Assembly (NCBI GenBank): GCA_934167305.1
Contig: CAKPKQ010000023.1
Span: 1 to 17,872 of the forward strand
Length of the DNA stretch: 17,872 bases
Reading direction: 5' to 3'
Source: an uncultured Clostridia bacterium
GTDB lineage: Bacteria > Bacillota > Clostridia > TANB77 > CAG-508
The notes under the pieces were generated by a model. That model made no database searches, was not told where the DNA came from, and saw nothing but the letters and a program-made list of their open reading frames with translations. Positions 7,477-15,349 of the stretch are shown piece after piece. The position numbers and the translations under genes are program-made. The stretch's first letter is position 1. Each line of letters starts with the position of its first letter.

Positions 7477-10400
7477 ATGAAGAAACTAAAGAAAATATCA
7501 TTAGCTTTATTTATTATATTATTAATAATTAGTGTAGGTAAAGTATTTGCAGTTGAAGTTCATTTTAAAGAGTATTCAGAAGAATTTAAAGAATACTTAC
7601 AATTATCTGATGAAGAAAAAAGTAAAAGGTTAATGCCTAGAATGTATGATATTGAGGGATATACAATTAACTATATAAACCCAATTAAATATGCATTAAA
7701 TGTAACTGATACTTTAGCAAGTAAATATTCATTATTAGACTATATACCTGAAAACATTGTGATTCGAAATCAAATGAATACTAATTCATGTTGGGCATTT
7801 GGCGGCTTATCAAGTTTAGAAACCACTTTGGCTTTAAGTAATTATTATAATAATAAACCTACTCAGATATATGATTATTCTGAAAGACATGTTGTTTATG
7901 CAACAAGTAAAAATTTTGCAAATGGTGTAATAAATCCACATACTTTTAATAAACAACCATCAACTGGTGGTAATCAGTATATATTAGAGGCATATTTGAC
8001 AAGCGGAATTGGAGCGATAGATGAAGCTGAAATGCCTTTTGAAAATAATGAAAATTTAATAAATATAAGTGAAATACAAAACAAAACAGTTACAAGTCAA
8101 ATATTTGATTCTGATCAATTTGAAAGTAGTAATACAGTTGCAAATAGAAATAGAGTAAAACAACATATAAAAAATTATGGAGCAGTTGCAGTAGGAATAC
8201 ATGGAGCAAACCCTTATGAATCAAATTATTATAACAATAGTACAGGAGCAATTTATTGTAATGATTCTACAAAGGCGCCAGTAAACCATATGGTATCTAT
8301 AGTAGGATGGGATGATAATTATAGTAGAACAAACTTTAATTCAAATTGTAGACCTAGTTCAAATGGAGCATGGATTATAAGAAACTCGTGGGGAACGGTA
8401 CTTGGAAATAAAGGATTTATGTATTTGTCATATGAAGATGTTAATTTTGGTCAAATGCTTTATGGAATAATAAAAGCATCTGATACTGTAGATTATAATA
8501 ATGTATATCAATACAATTATACAGGTACCAGTGGAGACCTATTAATCAAAGAAACTAATAAAATATATATAGCTACTGTATTTAATAAAAATACAACTAG
8601 TACAGAATATATAAAACGTATTGGCACTTGTGTATCTGAACCATGTACGTATAGAGTATATGTGAATTTAAATGGCTCAGGAAAGTCAAACTCAGATTTA
8701 CAATTGGTTCAACTAAAAGAAGGAAATTACAAAACACTTGATACTGTGGGATACCATACATTAGAGCTACAACAACCACTTAAAATTAACTCAAGTAGCT
8801 TTGTAGTCGTATTAGAAATAACACCACTTTCAGGAAGCAATGAATTTACTGTACCAATTGAAGCGCCGATGGCTGGTACTTGGTTTTCAGATGTTGAAAT
8901 AGCAAGTAATAAAAATTTCATTACGGATAACTTAAATTATACATGGCAGGTATTGTATAAAAATAATGCAAATTCTACTATTAAGGTATTTACATCAAAT
9001 AGTTTAGTAGATAACTCATTAAAAGACATACAAATACAAACACCACCAACTAAAACAACATATTATGAAGGCGAAAATTTTGATGCCACAGGAATGGTGG
9101 TTAAAGCAAATTATAATGACGGAACATCAAAAGTTATAACAGATTATAACATTTCAAATGGAAGCAATTTAACACAAGGCCAACAATATGTAACAATTTC
9201 TTATAAAGGTAAACAAGTAAGACAAAATATAACTGTAAATGGAAATGTTATTGATTCAATTGTTGTGGATGTAATGCCAAACAAAACTACATATATTGCA
9301 GGAGAAAGCTTTGATCCAACTGGTATGGTAGTAAAAGCCATTTATAAAAGTGGAGTATCTTCAGAAATTACAGGTTATCAAATTAGTGGAGGAACTAATC
9401 TTCAACAAGGTGAGCAAACTATTACAATTACTTATGAAGGCAAAACTACAACATTAAAAGTACAAGTAAAGAAAAATACGGTTGAATCTTTGACAATAAT
9501 AAAAGAACCAAATAAAAAATCTTATTATGCAGGTGAAAATTTTGAAAGAGCCGGTATGGTAGTAAAAGCATTTTACAAAAATGGAGCAACTTTAATGATT
9601 GCAGATTATACAGTAACTGATGGAGAAAACTTAAAAGAAGGACAGCAATATGTAACAATTTCTTATGAAGGAAAAGAAGTAAAGCAACCTATAGAAGTTA
9701 AAGCAAAACCAGTTACACTTGAAAGCATAACAATACAAACACCACCAACAAAAACATCATATTATGTTGGTGAAAGCTTTGATACAACAGGTATGGTAAT
9801 AAGAGCAAATTATAGTGATAGTTCAACTAAAATTGTTACTAAAACTGAATACACAGTTTTAGATGGAAATAACTTACAACTTGGACAACAATATGTAACA
9901 ATTTCTTATGAAAGTAAAGAAGTAAAACAATCTATATCAGTACAAAATAAACAAGCAACACTTACAAGTATAACAATACAAACACCACCAACAAAAACAA
10001 CATATTATGTAGGTGAAAACTTTGATAAAACAGGAATGGTAGTAAAAGCAAATTACAGTGATGGAACATCAAAACAAATAACAGATTATACAATAACAAA
10101 TGGAACAAAACTACAAGAAGGACAACAATATGTAACAATATCTTATGATGGAAAACAGGTAAATCAAAACATAACTGTACAAAAAAGACCAGTTACACTT
10201 GAAAGTATAGCAATACAAACACCACCAACAAAAACAATATACTTTGTGGGTGAAAATTTTGATAAAACAGGAATGGTTGTAAAAGCAAATTATAGTGATG
10301 GAACATCAAAAGAAATAACAGACTATACAATAACAAATGGAACTAATTTGCAAGAAAGTCAACAATATGTAACAATTTCTTATAATAATAAAAATGTGAA

Positions 10401-12261
10401 CCAAGCTATAACTGTACAAAAGAAACCAGTAACACTTCAAAGTATAACTATACAAACAGCACCAAATAAAACAAAATATTTTGTGGGTGAAAATTTTGAT
10501 ACAACAGGAATGGTAGTAAAAGCAAGTTATAATGATGGAACATCAAAAGAAATAACTAAAGCTGAATATAGTGTTACAAATGGTACTAACTTAAAACTTG
10601 GTCAACAATCTGTAACAATATCTTATGGAGGAAAAGAAGCACAACAAAGAATAGAAGTAGTAGAAAATACACTTCAATCTATAGCAATAACAAATAAACC
10701 AAATAGAACAACATATTTTATAGGAGAAAATTTTGACAAAACAGGAATGATTGTAAGAGCAACATATGCAAATGGAATATCAGAACCAATAACAGATTAT
10801 ACAATAACAAATGGAACAAATTTGCAAAAAGGCCAACAATCTGTAACCATATCTTATGGAGGAAAAGAAGCACAACAAAGAATAGAGGTAATAGAAAATA
10901 CAGTAGAGTCTATAGCAATAACAAATCAACCAAATAGAACAAAATATTTTGTAGGCGAAGATTTTGATAAAACTGGTATGGTTGTAAGAGCTGCTTTCAA
11001 AGATGGAACATCAAAAGAAATAACAGACTATACAATAACAAATGGAACAAACTTACAAATAGGTCAACAATCTGTAACAATATCTTATGGGGGAAAAGAA
11101 GCAACACAAGAGATAGAAGTAGTAGAAAATACTGTTGAAAGTATTGCAATTGTAACACCACCAACTAAAACAAACTATATAGAAGGACAAGACTTTGATA
11201 AAACAGGAATGATTGTAAAAGTAACATATAAAAATGGAACAGCAGAAAATATAACAAATTACACAATAATTGATGGAATTAATCTAAAAAAAGGACAACA
11301 AACTGTAACTGTTTCTTATGGTGGAAAAACAGCTACACAAAAAATAAATGTTATAGAGAGAATAGTTATAAACATTTCAGTTGCAAAAATGCCAAATAAG
11401 ATTGAATATGTTCAAAACAAAGAAGAATTACAACTAGCTGGAGGACTTATAAAAGTAGAGTATAATGACGGAAATGATGAGCAAATATTTATGACAGACA
11501 AAAATGTAGAAGTAAGTGGCTTTAGCAATAAAAGAGCAGGAAAAGTTGAAATTACATTAACATACCAATCTAAAAAAACAACATTTAATGTAACAATAAT
11601 AGAAGTAAAAACAGCAGTTAACTCAAACTTTGATAATGCTAAATGTGACATTCCAGTTGCACAAGCTTATCGTTATACAAAATCAAATCAAAAAGATTAT
11701 TATGTGTTACAAATCAATTTAAAAAATGTTATAAGAATTAAAGAAAATCAATCATTTGAATATTATTATTATTTATCACCAAACCAATCTGAGGATGAAA
11801 TAACTGATTGGGTTAAAATAAGTGAAGAACAAAATTCAGACAATGAATTAAACTTTAATGTAAATACAAAACAAATTAAAAACTTTACAGAAGTAGCTGA
11901 TGCATCAAGATTATACTTATATGTAAAAGAGGTTGCAAAAAGAGAAGGTGACCAAAAAGTATATGTATCTAATTCAATAGAACTAAAAGAAGAAAGCGTA
12001 CAGAAAAAAGAGAATTACTTAGATGATATTATAGTTAAAGATAACAACAATAACAATAACAACAACAATAATAATAACAATAATAATAGCAATAATAATA
12101 ACAATAATAATAATAATTCAAAACCAGACAACACTGTAGCCGAAGGAAAGATCCCTCAAGCAGGATTAAAGGTTACCGTAATAATAGCAATCACGATTAT
12201 CACAATTGCAGGAGTAATTACATTTATTAAATACATAAAATTTAGCAAAGAAATAAAATAA
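7477..12261 (+). CDS. Secreted, surface-anchored papain-family (C1) cysteine protease with lectin-like region and Ig-like repeats
   Basis: The 1594-residue protein begins with a signal peptide (lysine-rich start, hydrophobic core, probable cleavage after VFA at residue 25). Residues 26 to about 95 may be a propeptide. The papain-type domain has Q99 and C105 in NSCWAFGG, H271 in VNHMVSIVGWDD and N303 in IRNSWG, so the full catalytic set is present. Residues of about 335-515 resemble the lectin-like domain that follows C1 domains in clostridial surface proteases. Residues 516-1377 are eleven Ig-like repeats of the Big_3 type. About 145 further residues of unknown fold precede an asparagine-rich tract (1523-1547), the motif IPQAG (1559-1563), a membrane segment (about 1566-1584) and a lysine-rich end. 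The likely role is cleavage of extracellular or host proteins at the cell surface; the substrate cannot be read from sequence. It is monocistronic, with its own promoter and terminator. Confidence 0.88.
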   Translation: MKKLKKISLALFIILLIISVGKVFAVEVHFKEYSEEFKEYLQLSDEEKSKRLMPRMYDIEGYTINYINPIKYALNVTDTLASKYSLLDYIPENIVIRNQMNTNSCWAFGGLSSLETTLALSNYYNNKPTQIYDYSERHVVYATSKNFANGVINPHTFNKQPSTGGNQYILEAYLTSGIGAIDEAEMPFENNENLINISEIQNKTVTSQIFDSDQFESSNTVANRNRVKQHIKNYGAVAVGIHGANPYESNYYNNSTGAIYCNDSTKAPVNHMVSIVGWDDNYSRTNFNSNCRPSSNGAWIIRNSWGTVLGNKGFMYLSYEDVNFGQMLYGIIKASDTVDYNNVYQYNYTGTSGDLLIKETNKIYIATVFNKNTTSTEYIKRIGTCVSEPCTYRVYVNLNGSGKSNSDLQLVQLKEGNYKTLDTVGYHTLELQQPLKINSSSFVVVLEITPLSGSNEFTVPIEAPMAGTWFSDVEIASNKNFITDNLNYTWQVLYKNNANSTIKVFTSNSLVDNSLKDIQIQTPPTKTTYYEGENFDATGMVVKANYNDGTSKVITDYNISNGSNLTQGQQYVTISYKGKQVRQNITVNGNVIDSIVVDVMPNKTTYIAGESFDPTGMVVKAIYKSGVSSEITGYQISGGTNLQQGEQTITITYEGKTTTLKVQVKKNTVESLTIIKEPNKKSYYAGENFERAGMVVKAFYKNGATLMIADYTVTDGENLKEGQQYVTISYEGKEVKQPIEVKAKPVTLESITIQTPPTKTSYYVGESFDTTGMVIRANYSDSSTKIVTKTEYTVLDGNNLQLGQQYVTISYESKEVKQSISVQNKQATLTSITIQTPPTKTTYYVGENFDKTGMVVKANYSDGTSKQITDYTITNGTKLQEGQQYVTISYDGKQVNQNITVQKRPVTLESIAIQTPPTKTIYFVGENFDKTGMVVKANYSDGTSKEITDYTITNGTNLQESQQYVTISYNNKNVNQAITVQKKPVTLQSITIQTAPNKTKYFVGENFDTTGMVVKASYNDGTSKEITKAEYSVTNGTNLKLGQQSVTISYGGKEAQQRIEVVENTLQSIAITNKPNRTTYFIGENFDKTGMIVRATYANGISEPITDYTITNGTNLQKGQQSVTISYGGKEAQQRIEVIENTVESIAITNQPNRTKYFVGEDFDKTGMVVRAAFKDGTSKEITDYTITNGTNLQIGQQSVTISYGGKEATQEIEVVENTVESIAIVTPPTKTNYIEGQDFDKTGMIVKVTYKNGTAENITNYTIIDGINLKKGQQTVTVSYGGKTATQKINVIERIVINISVAKMPNKIEYVQNKEELQLAGGLIKVEYNDGNDEQIFMTDKNVEVSGFSNKRAGKVEITLTYQSKKTTFNVTIIEVKTAVNSNFDNAKCDIPVAQAYRYTKSNQKDYYVLQINLKNVIRIKENQSFEYYYYLSPNQSEDEITDWVKISEEQNSDNELNFNVNTKQIKNFTEVADASRLYLYVKEVAKREGDQKVYVSNSIELKEESVQKKENYLDDIIVKDNNNNNNNNNNNNNNNSNNNNNNNNNSKPDNTVAEGKIPQAGLKVTVIIAITIITIAGVITFIKYIKFSKEIK
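9022..11607 (+). repeat. Eleven tandem Ig-like (Big_3-type) repeats within the protease gene
   Basis: Repeats begin at 9022, 9247, 9478, 9715, 9958, 10195, 10432, 10669, 10900, 11131 and 11362, giving periods of 225-243 bases (75-81 residues). The shared pattern is a Y..GE.FD..GMVVKA.Y strand pair, then DGTSKEITDYTITNGTNL, then GQQ.VTISY.GK. The eleventh copy is divergent and has lost most of these. Copies 4 and 7 carry a two-residue insertion (KTEY, KAEY). Two linker classes are visible: a PVTL type before repeats 4, 6 and 7 (QATL before 5), and a VEN/IEN type before repeats 8 to 10. This suggests growth by block duplication. Adjacent copies are very similar in DNA as well as protein. Confidence 0.93.
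12043..12117 (+). repeat. AAY trinucleotide tract encoding an asparagine run
   Basis: Twenty-five codons read fifteen Asn, one Ser, nine Asn, using mixed AAC and AAT. It forms a flexible polar linker between the extracellular domains and the membrane anchor. Tracts of this kind are prone to length change by slippage. Confidence 0.9.
12136..12258 (+). other. C-terminal anchor of the protease: IPQAG motif, membrane helix, basic tail
   Basis: After the Asn tract the protein reads TVAEGKIPQAG, then a hydrophobic segment of about 19 residues rich in Ile, Thr and Val, then a tail with five lysines. The order is that of a cell-wall sorting signal, but the motif is IPQAG rather than LPXTG and the tail is longer than usual. 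It may be a variant sortase substrate or simply a C-terminal membrane anchor; no sortase gene is in the window. Confidence 0.55.
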
Positions 12262-12264
12262 ATT

Positions 12265-12293
12265 AGAAAAGTGGCGAGGCCACTTTTCTTTTT
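12265..12293 (+). terminator. Strong rho-independent terminator after the protease gene
   Basis: AGAAAAGTGGC (12265-12275) pairs perfectly with GCCACTTTTCT (12279-12289) around a GAG loop, followed by a T run. It begins four bases after the stop codon. The AAAAGTGGC arm resembles the GTGGC hairpin in the left-edge repeat spacer (81-97). Confidence 0.93.
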
Positions 12294-12316
12294 GCTATTT
12301 AATAGTAATAATGTAC

Positions 12317-12345
12317 TTGAAAAATCAAATAACTTATGATAGAAT
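12317..12345 (+). promoter_or_regulatory. Promoter for the SNF2-trmFO operon
   Basis: TTGAAA at 12317-12322 and TAGAAT at 12340-12345 each match the consensus at five of six bases, with a 17-base spacer. It lies between the protease terminator and the SNF2 start codon, so this pair of genes has its own transcript. Confidence 0.7.
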
Positions 12346-12376
12346 AACTAATTGATAAAATTTCAAGGAGTTTGCT

Positions 12377-15340
12377 ATGTTAGAGGAAAAGGAAAAAATA
12401 CGAGAAAAAGAAAATCATAGAGTATTTAAGCAATTATTAAGTACATTTATGGAAGATGAAAACAACACAAAAAGCGAAAATGAAGAAATAGCTAAAAATA
12501 TAAAAATTGTACCTAAATTTTTTTATGATAGTTTTAAAAAACAACTAAGGGTAGAATTTAAAATAGGAGAAAAACAATTATATAAATTAAAAAATTTGCC
12601 TGATTTTTATGAGAAAATGTTAAACAATGAAGTTTATCAATATGGGGCAAAATTAAATTTTGTACATAGCATTGAATCATTTGAAAAAGAGTCACAAGAA
12701 ATTTTATCTTTTTTACTTAAATATGCAGAAATTATAAAATATAGCAACGAAATGAATTATACTTATTATAGAAGCAACTTTATTCAAGACAATATTTTGT
12801 TATCAAATTCTGGACTAGATGAAATATTTAGAATTTTAGAAAATAAAAATGTTTTATTTCAAGTAAACTCGGTAGAAAAAAATATATATTTTACAGATGA
12901 AGTTCCTAATATATATTTTAATATTACAGAGCTTGATGAAAACAAATTTAAATTAAGATGTAATATTGATGTTTTTGAATATGATATTCTTCAGGGAAAA
13001 GACTTTATATACCTATTATTTTCAGACACTTTATACAGATGTGAAAAAAGTTTTAAAGACACAATTATAAGAATATTAGATGTATTAAGAAAAAATTATA
13101 CAAATGAAATTATTATGGATGAAAAAGAAATAACTAACTTTTTTGCAATGGTTGCACCTAAAATAGAAGAAAAAGTAGTTACTGATGAACTACCACAATA
13201 TATAAAGGAAAAATACATTCCACAAAAGTTAGGGGTTAAAATTTATTTAGACTATGATCCAAATAATAATATAATAGCTGATATAAAATTTTGTTATGGT
13301 AAAAATGAGTTTAATCCATTAATAAACCAAAATATTAGTTTCGCACGAAATATGATAAAAGAAAATGAAGCATTAAATCAATTTATTAATACAGGCTTTA
13401 TGCTAGACAAAAATAATGCAAGATTAATATTAGTTAATGAAGATAAAATTTATCAGTTCCTATCAGAAGATATAGAAGAATATATGAAAAAATATGAGGT
13501 GTTAGCTACTGAAACCTTTAAGAAAAAAGAAGTACATTCACCACAAATGAAAACAATTGGAGTAAGAGTGGAAAATAATTTACTTCAAATTGATTTATCA
13601 CAAATAGGAATTGAATTATCCGATTTATCAGAAATAATGGAAAGGTACAAATTGAAAAAAGCCTTTTACAGGTTGAAAGATGGAAGTTTTATTAATTTAA
13701 AGCAAAATGAAACATTAACATTTTTAGATAATTTGAACCTTGATATAGAAAGTGGCTATACAAACTTAAAAGATGGTGTAATTACACTACAAAGTTACAG
13801 AAGCCTTTATTTGGAAAAATGCTTAAAAAATTTAAGCAATGTTGAAATAAAAAAAGATGAATCATATAAAACAATGATAGACAGTCTACAGACAAATCAA
13901 AAAAATGTAGAAATACCTATTCCTAAAAATTTAAATGCTGATTTAAGAACATATCAAAAAATAGGGTATCAATGGTTAAAGACATTGGACAGATATGAAT
14001 TTGGAGGAATATTAGCAGATGATATGGGACTTGGTAAAACAATACAAGTATTAGCAGTAATATTAGACTATGTTAATAAAGAAGGAAAGATGCCTTCATT
14101 AGTTGTATGTCCAAGTTCATTAACATTAAATTGGCTAGGAGAAGCAAATAAATTTGCACCAAGTTTGAAGGTTTGTGTAATTAGTGGAAATGCATTAGAA
14201 AGAGCAAAAAAAATAGACAAAATACCACAATATGATTTAGTAATTACATCTTATGATTCTCTAAAAAGAGATATTGATGTATATGAAGAAAAAGCTTTTA
14301 ATTTTAGATATATGATAGCTGATGAAGCTCAATATGTTAAAAATAATAATACTCAAAATGCTAAGGCAATAAAGAAAATACTTACAAAAACCAGATTTGC
14401 ATTAACAGGTACTCCAATAGAAAATTCGCTTTCAGAATTATGGTCTATATTTGATTTTATTATGCCAGGTTATTTATTTAAATATAGAAAATTTAAAGAG
14501 ACTTTTGAAACACCAATAGTAAAAGAAGAAAGTGAAGCATGTCTTGAAAGACTAAAAAAAATGATAGAACCTTTTGTGCTAAGAAGAATAAAAAAAGAAG
14601 TGCTTACAGAACTTCCAGATAAAACAATTAGTGTATTGTATAATGAAATGCAAGAGGAACAACAAAAAGTTTATTTAGCATATTTGGCAAAAGCAAGAAA
14701 AGAAATAAATGATGAAATTAAAGCAAACGGTTTTGAAAGTAGTCAAATTAAAATACTAGCATTACTAATGAGACTAAGACAAATATGTTGTCACCCAAAA
14801 TTGTTTTTACAAAATTATGAAGGGGAAAGTAGTAAGCTTACACAATGTATAGAACTTATAAAAAACACTGTTGAAAGTGGACACAAAATTTTATTATTTT
14901 CAGGTTATACATCAATGTTCGAAATGATAGAAAAAGAGCTTAAAAATAATAAAATATCATATTTAAAATTAACAGGACAAACTAAAGTATCTGATAGAAT
15001 AGATTTGGTTGATAAATTTAATGAAGATGAAAGTATAAAGGTATTTTTAATATCGCTAAAAGCAGGTGGAACAGGTTTAAACCTTACAGGGGCAGATGTT
15101 GTAATACATTATGATCCATGGTGGAATTTATCTGCCGAAAATCAAGCGACAGATAGAACTTATAGAATTGGACAAAAAAATAATGTACAAGTTTATAAAT
15201 TAATTACTAAAAATTCAATAGAAGAAAAGATATATGAACTACAGCAGAAAAAAGCGAAACTTGCAGATAATATGTTATCAACACAAAATACATTTATAAA
15301 CCAATTATCTAAAGAAGATATAATGAAATTATTTGGTTAA
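12377..15340 (+). CDS. SNF2-family DEAD/DEAH-box ATPase (bacterial SNF2/RapA-like), no SWIM zinc finger
   Basis: The 987-residue protein has an N-terminal region of about 520 residues that resembles the SNF2-associated region of bacterial family members, then a two-lobed helicase core. Visible motifs are DDMGLGKTIQ (Walker A, K554), VVCPSSLTLNW (Ia), DEAQ (Walker B, 649-652), LTGTPIENSLSELWS (III), a second lobe with ILLFSGYTSMF (IV), KAGGTGLNLTGAD (V) and QATDRTYRIGQ (VI, from residue 923; arginines 927 and 930). These proteins translocate on double-stranded DNA using ATP and remodel protein-DNA complexes; the role of this clostridial type is not established. Many relatives begin with a SWIM zinc finger. 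Here the first 150 residues contain no cysteine and the start (AAGGAG at 12365-12370, six bases before ATG) is well supported. trmFO follows nine bases after the stop. Confidence 0.9.
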   Translation: MLEEKEKIREKENHRVFKQLLSTFMEDENNTKSENEEIAKNIKIVPKFFYDSFKKQLRVEFKIGEKQLYKLKNLPDFYEKMLNNEVYQYGAKLNFVHSIESFEKESQEILSFLLKYAEIIKYSNEMNYTYYRSNFIQDNILLSNSGLDEIFRILENKNVLFQVNSVEKNIYFTDEVPNIYFNITELDENKFKLRCNIDVFEYDILQGKDFIYLLFSDTLYRCEKSFKDTIIRILDVLRKNYTNEIIMDEKEITNFFAMVAPKIEEKVVTDELPQYIKEKYIPQKLGVKIYLDYDPNNNIIADIKFCYGKNEFNPLINQNISFARNMIKENEALNQFINTGFMLDKNNARLILVNEDKIYQFLSEDIEEYMKKYEVLATETFKKKEVHSPQMKTIGVRVENNLLQIDLSQIGIELSDLSEIMERYKLKKAFYRLKDGSFINLKQNETLTFLDNLNLDIESGYTNLKDGVITLQSYRSLYLEKCLKNLSNVEIKKDESYKTMIDSLQTNQKNVEIPIPKNLNADLRTYQKIGYQWLKTLDRYEFGGILADDMGLGKTIQVLAVILDYVNKEGKMPSLVVCPSSLTLNWLGEANKFAPSLKVCVISGNALERAKKIDKIPQYDLVITSYDSLKRDIDVYEEKAFNFRYMIADEAQYVKNNNTQNAKAIKKILTKTRFALTGTPIENSLSELWSIFDFIMPGYLFKYRKFKETFETPIVKEESEACLERLKKMIEPFVLRRIKKEVLTELPDKTISVLYNEMQEEQQKVYLAYLAKARKEINDEIKANGFESSQIKILALLMRLRQICCHPKLFLQNYEGESSKLTQCIELIKNTVESGHKILLFSGYTSMFEMIEKELKNNKISYLKLTGQTKVSDRIDLVDKFNEDESIKVFLISLKAGGTGLNLTGADVVIHYDPWWNLSAENQATDRTYRIGQKNNVQVYKLITKNSIEEKIYELQQKKAKLADNMLSTQNTFINQLSKEDIMKLFG

Positions 15341-15349
15341 GGAGATAAA

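Noticed and set aside
12377..15340. SNF2 gene as part of a phage defence system
   Set aside because: No methylase, nuclease, DUF1998-type or phospholipase-type partner is near; the operon partner is trmFO and the architecture matches chromosomal SNF2 proteins.
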